Below are positions 24,791 through 32,345 of a stretch of 35,241 bases of DNA, in pieces. This DNA is from Planctomycetota bacterium. Lineage in GTDB: Bacteria > Planctomycetota > Phycisphaerae > Sedimentisphaerales > Anaerohalosphaeraceae. Each line of letters opens with the position of its first letter. The stretch's first letter is position 1. Location: positions 1-35,241 of the forward strand of contig VRUI01000051.1 of assembly GCA_019456225.1 (NCBI GenBank), written 5' to 3'. Position numbers and translations under genes: made by a program. Under the pieces are notes generated by a model. The model saw nothing but the letters and a program-made list of their open reading frames with translations. It did not search any database and was not told where the DNA came from.

Positions 24791-25846
24791 ATGGATATCA
24801 AATCTAAACGTATCGCGGTACTTTCTCCTGTTGCCTGGCGAACACCGCCAAAGCAGTACGGTGCATGGGAGACCGTCGCGAGCAATATTACCGAAGGCCT
24901 CGTCGCCAGGGGGTGGGACGTAACACTTTTCGCCACAGCCGATTCCATCACAGACGCCGCACTTCATGCCGTCATCAAAGGCGGCTACGAAGAACACAAA
25001 GATCTCGACCCAAAGGTCGTAGAGATAATGCACATCTCCGAGGTAATGGACCGAGCCGGCGACTTCGACCTCATCCACAATAATTACGACTTCATGCCGC
25101 TGGTCTTTTCCCGGCTGATAGACACACCGATGCTAACAACCATCCACGGCTTCTCATCGCCAAAGATCCTCGACGTCTACCGCAAGTACAACAACGACTG
25201 CTACTACACCTCAATAAGCGATTCCGACCGCGACAGCGAGCTGGACTATGTCGCAACTGTCTACAACGGCATAGACCTTACGCAATTAACAGTAGGCGAA
25301 AAACGCGGCGACAAACTCGTCTTTCTCGGCAGAATCCACCCCGACAAAGGAACACATCTAGCGGTAGAGGTCGCCCGGAAATCAGGCATGGAACTGCTGA
25401 TAGCCGGAATAATCCAGGACGAAGAATATTTCAACCAGAAAGTAAAACCCCACCTGAGCGAAACAATACAATACATAGGCCCCGTAGGCCCCGTAGAGCG
25501 TGACAAGCTATTCAAAGACGCCTGCACAGTCCTCCACCTCAACGAACTCCCCGAGCGGTTCGGACTCGTAATGGCCGAAGCAATGGGCGCCGGCGTACCC
25601 GTAATAGCAATGGACAACGGATCATGCAGAGAAGTAGTAGCCCACGAAAAAACAGGATACTTAGTAAACAGCGCAGACCAAGCCGTTGAGTACCTCGAGC
25701 ACATAGAAAAAATAGACCCAGCAGAATGCAGAAAACACGTAGAAAAAAACTTCAGCATACAAACAATGGTAAAAGCATACGAAAAAGCATACAAAAAAAT
25801 ATTCGAACAAGAAAAACAAAAGCCCGAAGCGCAAGCGCAGGGATAA
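24791..25846 (+). CDS. GT4-family glycosyltransferase
   Basis: A 351-residue GT-B enzyme. The N-terminal domain shows RIAVLSPVAWRTPPKQYGAWE and a DLIHNNYDFMPL segment. The C-terminal nucleotide-sugar domain has LVFLGRIHPDKGTHLAVEVA and the EX7E motif in ERFGLVMAEAMGAGVPVIA. It transfers a sugar from an NDP-sugar with retention; donor and acceptor are unknown, though GH130 neighbours suggest mannose chemistry. The last residues KPEAQAQG are encoded by a copy of the family A palindrome, so the native C-terminus was probably altered by the repeat. The second half of the gene is strikingly poor in T and rich in A/C-ending codons. Confidence 0.9.
   Translation: MDIKSKRIAVLSPVAWRTPPKQYGAWETVASNITEGLVARGWDVTLFATADSITDAALHAVIKGGYEEHKDLDPKVVEIMHISEVMDRAGDFDLIHNNYDFMPLVFSRLIDTPMLTTIHGFSSPKILDVYRKYNNDCYYTSISDSDRDSELDYVATVYNGIDLTQLTVGEKRGDKLVFLGRIHPDKGTHLAVEVARKSGMELLIAGIIQDEEYFNQKVKPHLSETIQYIGPVGPVERDKLFKDACTVLHLNELPERFGLVMAEAMGAGVPVIAMDNGSCREVVAHEKTGYLVNSADQAVEYLEHIEKIDPAECRKHVEKNFSIQTMVKAYEKAYKKIFEQEKQKPEAQAQG
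25821..25844 (+). repeat. Dispersed palindrome family A, copy 2, inside the GT4 gene end
   Basis: Identical to the element at 24167-24190. Here it is translated: it supplies the final codons of the GT4 gene, whose stop TAA (25844-25846) begins at its last base. Confidence 0.9.
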
Positions 25847-25850
25847 AACC

Positions 25851-25876
25851 CGTACTGTCGGCATCTTGCCGACAGT
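25851..25876 (+). repeat. Dispersed palindrome family B, copy 2
   Basis: CGT followed by ACTGTCGGCA...TGCCGACAGT, a 10-bp perfect stem with a three-base loop. It follows directly after the GT4 stop and the family A repeat. A further hairpin with a nine-base stem (TGGGTAAAA...TTTTACCCA, 25886-25912) comes next. Confidence 0.88.
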
Positions 25877-25885
25877 TTCGTAGTG

Positions 25886-25912
25886 TGGGTAAAAATGCTT
25901 TTCTTTTACCCA
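25886..25912. repeat. Hairpin with nine-base perfect stem
   Basis: TGGGTAAAA and TTTTACCCA pair around a nine-base loop. No T-tract follows on the plus strand, so termination is uncertain. It may be another member of the dispersed palindromes or a processing site between the GT4 gene and the second GH130 gene. Confidence 0.6.
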
Positions 25913-25987
25913 TCTTGAGTGGCTGAAAAAACTCTAACAGTTTACCGGTACAAATGACGATACAAAATAAATTAAGGGGAATATATT

Positions 25988-26926
25988 ATGAACGAACCAA
26001 TCGTAAAACGCTACAAGGGCAACCCGATCCTGACCAAAGAGGACATCCCATACAAAGTAGAAACCGTCCACAACGCAGCCGTCGTCAAATACGAGGGCAA
26101 ATACATAATGCTCTTCCGCTCGCATCTCGACACAGGCCGCTGCATCCTCGGCCTCGCCGACAGCGACGACGGCTTTAACTTTGCGGCGAGACCTGCCCCG
26201 TTTATGACCCCCTCATCCGACGGTGTCTTCGGCGAGTACGAAGCCTACGGCGTAGAGGACCCGCGCATAACCTTCCTCGAAGACGCATACTATATAACCT
26301 ACAGTGCCTACTCCAAACACGGTGTACGCATAGGCCTCGCCAAGACCACCGACTTCCAGTCCGTCGAAAGAGTAGCCCTCATAACCCAGGCCGACTACAG
26401 AAATACAGTTTTATTCCCGGAAAAGATTAACGGCAGATACGTCCGCCTCGACCGCCCGCACTCGGACATCAGCCCATGGGCCGTATGGGTAACATTCTCC
26501 GAGGATCTGAAGTATTGGGGCGACTCCCGCGTCATAATGAAGCCCGTCACCTACCACTGGGACGAGATGAAGATCGGCCCCGGCGCCCCGCCTATCAGGA
26601 CTGATAAGGGCTGGCTCAGCATCTACCACGGCGTATACCCGACAATGGACTCCAGCGTATACCGCCTCGGAGTAGCCCTCCACAAACTCGACGCCCCCGA
26701 AGAAATAATAGCAGTAGGCGACCGCTGGATACTAACCCCGGAGGACCCATGGGAGCTAACCGGCTACGTCCACAACGTAGTATTTTCCTGCGCAGCCGTC
26801 CCCGAACCCGACGGAACAGTTAAGATATACTGGGGAGGAGCCGATACAGTAATGTGCGCAGGAACAGCAGTAATAGACGAGCTCGTAGATTTCTGCCTCG
26901 AAAGCCCAAGAGATCCAATGGGATAA
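25988..26926 (+). CDS. GH130-family beta-mannoside phosphorylase/hydrolase (2)
   Basis: A 312-residue GH130 propeller enzyme with KRYKGNPILTKEDIPY, TVHNAAVVKYEGKYIMLFRS, the catalytic GVEDPRIT, VLFPEKINGRYVRLDRP and PIRTDKGWLSIYHG. It lacks a signal peptide. The loop YHWDEMKIGPGAPP between strands differs from the first GH130 (RAGQFDAGKSGGSCV), so the two probably act on different substrates or linkages. AAGGGGA lies seven bases before the ATG. It follows the GT4 gene by 141 bp that contain palindromes. Codon use is strongly biased to A and C in third positions. Confidence 0.9.
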   Translation: MNEPIVKRYKGNPILTKEDIPYKVETVHNAAVVKYEGKYIMLFRSHLDTGRCILGLADSDDGFNFAARPAPFMTPSSDGVFGEYEAYGVEDPRITFLEDAYYITYSAYSKHGVRIGLAKTTDFQSVERVALITQADYRNTVLFPEKINGRYVRLDRPHSDISPWAVWVTFSEDLKYWGDSRVIMKPVTYHWDEMKIGPGAPPIRTDKGWLSIYHGVYPTMDSSVYRLGVALHKLDAPEEIIAVGDRWILTPEDPWELTGYVHNVVFSCAAVPEPDGTVKIYWGGADTVMCAGTAVIDELVDFCLESPRDPMG

Positions 26927-26928
26927 TC

Positions 26929-26954
26929 CGTACTGTCGGCATCTTGCCGACAGT
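26929..26954 (+). repeat. Dispersed palindrome family B, copy 3
   Basis: Identical over 26 bases to the copy at 25851-25876. It begins two bases after the stop of the second GH130 gene. It is followed by a small hairpin at 26964-26978 (ATCGCC-gaa-GGCGAT) and then a heptamer array. Confidence 0.9.
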
Positions 26955-26963
26955 AAAAAGAGC

Positions 26964-27001
26964 ATCGCCGAAGGCGATTCCTAATAATAATCAATAATAA
27001 A
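26964..27001. repeat. Small perfect hairpin plus three-unit heptamer array
   Basis: A six-base stem with a GAA loop (26964-26978) is followed two bases later by CTAATAA, TAATCAA and TAATAAA in 7-bp register (26981-27001). The order hairpin then AT-rich heptamers is the same as at 7231-7296. The array ends 21 bases before the rubrerythrin ATG. Confidence 0.75.
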
Positions 27002-27022
27002 TTGAAAACGGGGGTAAACCAA

Positions 27023-27586
27023 ATGAAGCAAATGACAGAGCAGAACTTGATCAATGCGTTTGGCGGCGAGAGCCAGGCGCACATGCGTTACAAACATTTC
27101 GCGGTCCAGGCCGACAAGGAAAATCTCCACAACGTCGCCAGGCTCTTTACAGCCATCGCCCGCGCCGAGTACATCCACGCCTGCGACCATTACGGCGAGT
27201 TGTCTCACCTTAACGAGGGCCGCGTAGCAAACTCAATGGCCGCTTTCGGCCCGGGCGACACAAAGAAGAATCTCGGCCACGCGATAGCCGGCGAAACTTT
27301 CGAGGTCGAGGAGATGTACCCCGTCTTTCTCGAGACAGCAAGGTTCCAGGGCGAACAGGGCGCAGAAAGAACATTCAGGTGGGCTTACCAAACAGAGATG
27401 GTGCATAAGCGATTGTTCGAAAAAGCCCTGGAAAGCGTCGAGCAGGGCAAAGACATGCGATTGTTCGCGGTACAGATATGCCCGGTCTGCGGATACACCC
27501 AAGAAGGAGAAGCCCCGGACAAATGCCCGCTATGTGACGCGGTAAAAGAAGATTTCATAACCTTCGCAGAAAAGCTAGCCGTCTAA
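27023..27586 (+). CDS. rbr: Rubrerythrin
   Basis: A 187-residue peroxide-detoxifying protein. The N-terminal four-helix bundle carries diiron ligands in GESQAHMRY, ARAEYIHA, AGETFEVEEMYP and YQTEMVHKRLF. The C-terminal rubredoxin-like domain holds iron in CPVCGY and CPLCDA. It reduces hydrogen peroxide with electrons from rubredoxin or NAD(P)H-linked partners and is typical of anaerobes. The ATG at 27023 has a GGGGG ribosome binding site eight bases upstream, so the in-frame TTG at 27002 is not needed. It is likely a single-gene unit. Confidence 0.95.
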   Translation: MKQMTEQNLINAFGGESQAHMRYKHFAVQADKENLHNVARLFTAIARAEYIHACDHYGELSHLNEGRVANSMAAFGPGDTKKNLGHAIAGETFEVEEMYPVFLETARFQGEQGAERTFRWAYQTEMVHKRLFEKALESVEQGKDMRLFAVQICPVCGYTQEGEAPDKCPLCDAVKEDFITFAEKLAV

Positions 27587-27619
27587 TCCGCCGGCATTGG
27601 CATAGCCCATGCTGTTTTA

Positions 27620-28609
27620 TTAAGGTGATTTTTTTCGAGCGTATTTTTTGTGCAGTTGATAAACTTTGCTTCTGATGTCTTTTAGATCGCCGATGATGAT
27701 CCAGTAGCGAAATGTGCGTTTTGTCTTGCGGTCAAGCTTCCACTTTGCTATCGGTGCGAAATGCATTGTCGGTCCGCTGTATTCGGTGCCTTTAGGTTTA
27801 CCGGTCCAGCCCATGTTCCAGGTATTCCCTTCGCCTTCCGGACTGTAAACGCCAAACCCTGTATTGGTTTTGGGATACACACACGCCGCCCACGGCTCGG
27901 TCGGTTTCTGTTTCGTCCATATCCATTTGTCCTTCGGTCCGTATTTGATGGTTGTCAGATCGCCATTGGTCCAGGGCTTATCGCCGTCATAAATAACCAT
28001 CTTGTTCATATCGCGGATAGCATAAACAGCCGGCAGTTCCTGTGCTCTGCCGACAGCCGAACCCCACATATCATCCTTATCCCGAAAACATTCAATCGCA
28101 TTCGTCACACGGATAACATTATCCATCCCCTCTTCAAACTGCATCCGCTGATGAAAGTAGCACTTTGCAAGTTCTTCGTTCATATCCCAAAGCCGCGGCT
28201 GGCATTTCGTATAAATCCCCTTGCCGCTGTCGATCACCTTAAAATCCAAAACGACCGACTTGTCCTTATCGGTGTTTCCCGCCTGCACCGGGTTCCACGC
28301 CCACGGACTCCAGCGAGCCGCTTGCCCCTCTTTTTTCCGGTCAAAACTTTTCCCCGCATAGTAAGACTGCTGTATCTGCCGCCCCTTGTCGAAGATATTG
28401 ACCATATTCACTTTGGACTTCGACGGCGAAGCATAAACGATAGCCCCGCCATACTCCTTATCCACAGCAACCTTAACAACCCCATTGTCCAGCCACCCGC
28501 GATTACCCTCAATATACGCAATCGCAGAGGATTTGTCAGTTTTCTCACCGGCAAAGCAAACCCCGGAAACCACAAACAAAACAAAAATAAAATTCACAAT
28601 CTTAATCAT
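27620..28609 (-). CDS. Secreted protein of unknown function
   Basis: A 329-residue protein with a clear signal peptide (MIKIVNFIFVLFVVSGVCFA, cleavage after Ala20). The mature part is rich in Trp, Gly and aromatic residues and looks all-beta: NRGWLDNGVVKVAVDKEYGG, AIVYASPSKSKVNMVNIFDK, DNVIRVTNAIECF, WAACVYPKTNTGFGVYSPEG and FRYWIIIGDLKDIRSKVY. Such composition is common in secreted carbohydrate-binding or lyase-like proteins of planctomycetes, but I do not recognise the family. The start at 28609 was chosen because GGAG lies just upstream. It is convergent with rubrerythrin. Third codon positions are T/G rich, the mirror image of its plus-strand neighbours. Confidence 0.7.
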   Translation of the reverse strand: MIKIVNFIFVLFVVSGVCFAGEKTDKSSAIAYIEGNRGWLDNGVVKVAVDKEYGGAIVYASPSKSKVNMVNIFDKGRQIQQSYYAGKSFDRKKEGQAARWSPWAWNPVQAGNTDKDKSVVLDFKVIDSGKGIYTKCQPRLWDMNEELAKCYFHQRMQFEEGMDNVIRVTNAIECFRDKDDMWGSAVGRAQELPAVYAIRDMNKMVIYDGDKPWTNGDLTTIKYGPKDKWIWTKQKPTEPWAACVYPKTNTGFGVYSPEGEGNTWNMGWTGKPKGTEYSGPTMHFAPIAKWKLDRKTKRTFRYWIIIGDLKDIRSKVYQLHKKYARKKSP

Positions 28610-28635
28610 AGTTCTCCAATAAAACACTAAACAGA

Positions 28636-28659
28636 AGCCCGAAGCGCGAGCGCAGGGAT
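28636..28659 (+). repeat. Dispersed palindrome family A, copy 3
   Basis: One base differs from the copies at 24167 and 25821 (GCGCGAGCGC instead of GCGCAAGCGC in the core). It lies just upstream of the secreted-protein gene on the other strand. Confidence 0.88.
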
Positions 28660-28758
28660 AATCACTGTGCTTAATGTACCAGAAACCCCCGCAAATGTCA
28701 ATTCTCCACGCAATTCAACCTTGAAATTGAATAATCCGTGTTGGATATCCACAGGACG

Positions 28759-29220
28759 TTATGAAACAAGCTCCTGTTTGATGATCTCAACATACTCCCC
28801 CAATTTCCCCTGCAGCAAATCGGTAAGGTTCTGCTGCTGCTCAACCGACTTCGGTTCGATCCCATAAAAAACGATCTCTCCGGGACAACTGCCCATCTGG
28901 TCAGCCAGCTTTATCACGTTAAGTATATCAACCTCATGCAGCGAGTGGTGGCTGAGTTTTTTAACCGAAGTAACATCATCCGGCACAAACCGTTTAATCG
29001 TCCCAGGTTCAGTCTCCATAAACGCACAATCAATAATAATAGCCTTATCCCGCTCCTCGAAGTAATGCAGCAAAGTCATCCCGCCGCACCCGGCATCAAT
29101 AAAATCAACCCCTTCAAGCAACCCGGCGTCAGCAGTTAGAGCCTCAACAATCTCAATCGCAATCCCCTCATCACACATCAAAGGATTACCAAGAGCAAGC
29201 ACAACAGTTTTATTTATCAT
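28759..29220 (-). CDS. NiFe hydrogenase maturation endopeptidase
   Basis: A 153-residue protease of the HycI/HyaD/FrhD family. The nickel-binding acidic residue lies in ALGNPLMCDEGIAIEI, a second Asp in VDFIDAGCGGM and the histidine in the SHHSLHEVDIL segment. It removes the short C-terminal peptide of the hydrogenase large subunit after nickel insertion. The large subunit gene hydA lies just upstream on the same strand and ends in a cleavable seven-residue tail. The two are separated by 128 bp including an intrinsic terminator, so expression may be partly independent. The ribosome binding site is weak. Confidence 0.9.
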   Translation of the reverse strand: MINKTVVLALGNPLMCDEGIAIEIVEALTADAGLLEGVDFIDAGCGGMTLLHYFEERDKAIIIDCAFMETEPGTIKRFVPDDVTSVKKLSHHSLHEVDILNVIKLADQMGSCPGEIVFYGIEPKSVEQQQNLTDLLQGKLGEYVEIIKQELVS

Positions 29221-29298
29221 TTTTTATCTTTCTTTAATCTTTTCTTCAAGCTCTTTATCTTTCCTTCACGTCCTTCATGGTAAATTTCCCCTTTAAAC

Positions 29299-29338
29299 AA
29301 AAAAAAGGGCGCCGACCCAAGCAAAACCGGCACCCTTT
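29299..29338 (-). terminator. Intrinsic terminator after hydA
   Basis: AAAGGG-c-GCCG (29304-29314) pairs with CGGC-a-CCCTTT (29328-29338), one internal mismatch. On the minus strand the stem is followed by eight T residues (29299-29306). It lies 11 bp beyond the hydA stop and should reduce read-through into the protease gene. Confidence 0.8.
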
Positions 29339-29348
29339 AAATTTAATC

Positions 29349-30644
29349 TTATACAAACTGAACATCAAGGAAGTGCGTCGAGCACGATACACAAGGATCG
29401 TACGCCCTGACCAGCATTTCCAGGCCCTGGCGGAGTCTATCCTCGCCCTGGTCCATGAACTGTGGTACAAACGCTTCAAAGTCAAGCTGAATATTCGCGT
29501 GGTTCTGGTTAGTCGGGATGCACAGGTTTGCGCCTTGGCAGATACCGTCTTTGTTGAACTCATAATGGTGGAACAGGATCCCGCGAGGAGCTTCGACAGC
29601 CGCATAGCCTTTGCCCGCCTTCGGAGTAACCTTAACTTCTTCCGGCTTAACACCGTCAGCGAGAAGCTCATCGATAAGCTCGATAGATTTCTCTACGACA
29701 TGTGCGGCTTCGGCCAACTGAGCGACGTTATTCATGAACGGGTTGCAGCAGCCTTTGACCAGACCGAATTTATCAGCGACAGCCTTGCCAAGCGGTGAAA
29801 GGTGCTCGGCGTTGTTGTTGAATCTGGCAAGTGCACCGGCCATATAAGACTTACGGTTCCACTTGGCCCATTTAGCAGTCGACTGAGCGACTACATGTTC
29901 GTTAGCGACAGATTCCCACTCGTTAACCGGCTTGACAGGTCCGTCTGACGAAGCGATATCGCCGTGGTAGAATGTATAATCGCCGTCCCGCTTGAGCGAG
30001 ACATACTCGGTATCACGCTCGAAAGCCGGGAGGCCAGCAGCGACTGACAGTACAACGTCGACGATAGCGAGAAGCGGTTCAACCTGTGCTTTTAGCAAAT
30101 CCTGTAACTGACGGAGTTGTGCTTCCTCGGGTACCTTCGAGAAGCCGCCTGGGATTACTGTGATCGGGTGAGTTACTCTGCCTGCCAGAATCTCTGACAT
30201 CTGGTTAGCTACTCTGTGAACGCCGATGATCGTCTTGACAGCATCAGGAGCGACGCCAACTAGCGGCACTACAGAAGGTGCGCCGAACAGGTCCGGTGCG
30301 ACGAGGTAACCGACATGCAGGACGTGGCTCTGGAGCTGCTCAGAGAAGTGCATCAAAAGACGCAGCTTGTCTGTTTGCTCGGATACCTTAATGCTCATAG
30401 CATCTTCGACAGCCTTGATAGCCACCAGCGAGTGACTGATCGAGCAGATACCGCAGATACGCGAGACGATCGTCTGGATGTCGTCGTATTTGCGTCCGCG
30501 AACCATAGCCTCGAAGAAACGCGGAGCCTCTGGTACCTGCCACTCAACCTTTTCGACTTTACCTTCGGAGGCATTGACAACAATGTTGCCGTGGCCTTCG
30601 ATACGTGTCATATGTTTTACGTTAATATTTATGTTTTTACTCAT
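29349..30644 (-). CDS. hydA: Group 3b NiFe hydrogenase large (alpha) subunit
   Basis: A 431-residue catalytic subunit. The NiFe site ligands are Cys64 and Cys67 in the L1 motif RICGICSISHS and Cys418 and Cys421 in the L2 motif DPCVSCSTH. Seven residues (FLDVQFV) follow His424 and should be removed by the maturation protease. The enzyme interconverts H2 with protons and, through partners, NAD(P)H. Gene order hydB-hydG-hydD-hydA matches the sulfhydrogenase of Pyrococcus, so group 3b is the best class; group 3c would come with different partners. The start overlaps the hydD stop by four bases (ATGA). Confidence 0.93.
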   Translation of the reverse strand: MSKNININVKHMTRIEGHGNIVVNASEGKVEKVEWQVPEAPRFFEAMVRGRKYDDIQTIVSRICGICSISHSLVAIKAVEDAMSIKVSEQTDKLRLLMHFSEQLQSHVLHVGYLVAPDLFGAPSVVPLVGVAPDAVKTIIGVHRVANQMSEILAGRVTHPITVIPGGFSKVPEEAQLRQLQDLLKAQVEPLLAIVDVVLSVAAGLPAFERDTEYVSLKRDGDYTFYHGDIASSDGPVKPVNEWESVANEHVVAQSTAKWAKWNRKSYMAGALARFNNNAEHLSPLGKAVADKFGLVKGCCNPFMNNVAQLAEAAHVVEKSIELIDELLADGVKPEEVKVTPKAGKGYAAVEAPRGILFHHYEFNKDGICQGANLCIPTNQNHANIQLDFEAFVPQFMDQGEDRLRQGLEMLVRAYDPCVSCSTHFLDVQFV

Positions 30645-31387
30645 ATCGTGGGTCCTTGCTTACTTCCAAACAGTACCATTTTGCTTTTTAGATCTTCGGC
30701 GGTCAGGCCATGTTTTTCCATGACATCCCTGGCTGCATCGACGTTTGGATTGTCGATATAACCGCGGCATCCGAAGCACCTGAACGACGCTGACGGGCAT
30801 TTAGCTCCGCAACCTGCACGGGTGATCGGGCCAATACAGATCTCGCCGTATTCCCACCGGCATACGTTTTCCTTCGACTTGCATTCGACGCAAACCGGGT
30901 AATCCGGAATAACCGGCACCTTGCCCATAAGCAAACAGCGTATTGCGTATGCTAATTCCTGGTTGTCGATCGGACAGCCGTGGATCTTGTAGTCGACCTT
31001 TACCACTTCGTCGACAGCCATGGTCATCTCTGTGTTGAGGTGAGGCATTTTGGCGTCTTCGCCGTAAACGTATTCTTTTACTTCGTCCAGGTCAAAATTA
31101 TTTTTCAGCTTGTTAATGCCGCCGATGGTGGCACAAGCTCCGATAGCGATAAGGATCGAAGCCCTTTCGCGGATCGTTTTCAGTTTTTCTGCATCTTCCG
31201 GCCGGGTGATCGAACCTTCTATGATCGCGATGTCATATTCGGTTGATTGTTCGCTCATAGCTTCACGCCATTCAACAACGTCAACGGCGCCGATAAGGTC
31301 GAGGATCTCTTCCTCGAAGTTAACGATCTGAAGCTGGCAGCCTTCGCAGCACGCAAAATCGAAAATAGCTACTCTTGGTTTACTCAT
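30641..31387 (-). CDS. hydD: NiFe hydrogenase small (delta) subunit
   Basis: A 248-residue electron-transfer subunit of soluble group 3 hydrogenases. It lacks a Tat signal. The proximal [4Fe-4S] cluster ligands lie in FACCEGCQLQ (Cys13/14/17), IGACATIGG and HGCPIDNQE. C-terminal cysteines (CVECKSKENVCRW ... CIGPITRAGCGAKCPS ... CFGCRG) suit two more clusters. It relays electrons from HydA to the HydB/HydG module. It abuts hydG with no spacer and overlaps hydA by four bases. Confidence 0.93.
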   Translation of the reverse strand: MSKPRVAIFDFACCEGCQLQIVNFEEEILDLIGAVDVVEWREAMSEQSTEYDIAIIEGSITRPEDAEKLKTIRERASILIAIGACATIGGINKLKNNFDLDEVKEYVYGEDAKMPHLNTEMTMAVDEVVKVDYKIHGCPIDNQELAYAIRCLLMGKVPVIPDYPVCVECKSKENVCRWEYGEICIGPITRAGCGAKCPSASFRCFGCRGYIDNPNVDAARDVMEKHGLTAEDLKSKMVLFGSKQGPTI

Positions 31388-32227
31388 TTATATAGCCTCC
31401 GGGATATTGTCCAGATCAGAGTATCGGTAAACAGGACCGGACTGGCAGACATACTGTCCGTTCATCTGGCAGTGACCGCATTTCCCGACACCGCATTTCA
31501 TTCTTCGTTCCAGGTTTACGAATATATTTTCTTTCGCTACGTTCTTTTCCTTCATGGTTATCAGCACAAACTTGTACATGATAGGAGGACCGCAAACCAG
31601 GATCGCCGCTTGTGTAAGATCAATATCGATCTTCGGGATCAGAGTCGTTACCACACCGACGTTGCCGCTCCATTCCGGGTGAGCTTCGTCGATAGTCTCC
31701 AGCATGGTAATGTCGTCCATCGCGTCCCACCTGGCAAGCTCATCGGTAAAGAACCGCTGGGTGTAGTCTTTGGTGCCCTGAAGGATAGTTACCGCCCCGA
31801 AATCGCCGCGGTTATCGATAACATAGTTGATCAAAGACCGCTGAGGAACAAGCCCGATACCGCCGCAGATGAATACGAGGTCTTTGCCTTTTAGTTCGTC
31901 GATTCCGTACCCGCTGCCGTATGGCCCGCGAATACCCAGTTTGTCACCGGCTTTGAGGTTGTGGATAGCGTTTGTAACGCTTCCGACGTTTCTAACCACC
32001 AGCTCAAAACCGTCCTGAGTCGGCGACGATGACACAGAGATAGGTGCCTCACCGAGACCGGCAACCGAAACTTCTACAAACTGACCGGCCGCATGACCGA
32101 GAGGTTCGCCGCTGTCAAGCTGAAGATGCAGATACATCTCAGTATCGTTAAGAAGCTCCTGCTTACTCACAGTCGCAAGGGCCGGCAGATAGATATCTTT
32201 CTTGTCTGCACATGAACATTCACACAT
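31388..32227 (-). CDS. hydG: Hydrogenase gamma subunit, FAD/NAD(P)-binding oxidoreductase
   Basis: A 279-residue ferredoxin-NADP reductase-like protein. The FAD domain has APISVSSSP, and the NAD(P) domain has LVFICGGIGLVPQRSLINYV and ILVCGPPIMYKFV. A C-terminal [2Fe-2S] motif is formed by MKCGVGKCGHCQMN and VCQSGPVY, as in dihydroorotate dehydrogenase PyrK and sulfhydrogenase gamma. It exchanges electrons between NAD(P)H and the iron-sulfur chain. AGGAGA lies seven bases before the ATG at 32227. It is separated from hydB by 118 bp with an inverted repeat. Confidence 0.92.
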   Translation of the reverse strand: MCECSCADKKDIYLPALATVSKQELLNDTEMYLHLQLDSGEPLGHAAGQFVEVSVAGLGEAPISVSSSPTQDGFELVVRNVGSVTNAIHNLKAGDKLGIRGPYGSGYGIDELKGKDLVFICGGIGLVPQRSLINYVIDNRGDFGAVTILQGTKDYTQRFFTDELARWDAMDDITMLETIDEAHPEWSGNVGVVTTLIPKIDIDLTQAAILVCGPPIMYKFVLITMKEKNVAKENIFVNLERRMKCGVGKCGHCQMNGQYVCQSGPVYRYSDLDNIPEAI

Positions 32228-32283
32228 AAATTACTCTCCTATATAAGAAGTTTATTTTGTAGCATATCAGCCGTGCACATCGG

Positions 32284-32314
32284 GTGGCACCTTCAAGCGA
32301 AGCTTGTGGGTGCA
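32284..32314. repeat. Inverted repeat between hydB and hydG
   Basis: GGTGGCACC and a CAAGC-gaa-GCTTG hairpin, flanked by CACC/GGTG, lie inside the hydrogenase operon. The position within an operon and the lack of a T-tract make it more like a dispersed palindrome or an mRNA-processing site than a terminator. Confidence 0.5.
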
Positions 32315-32345
32315 TCGCGACGAAACCGGCGCTACTTTAATTACA

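Noticed and set aside
27761-28630. 289-codon plus-strand frame opposite the secreted protein
   Set aside because: The opposite strand has a signal peptide and a ribosome binding site; this frame has neither.
29255-29671. Minus-strand 138-codon frame overlapping hydA
   Set aside because: It shares the strand but not the frame of hydA, which has complete NiFe ligands; no domain was seen.
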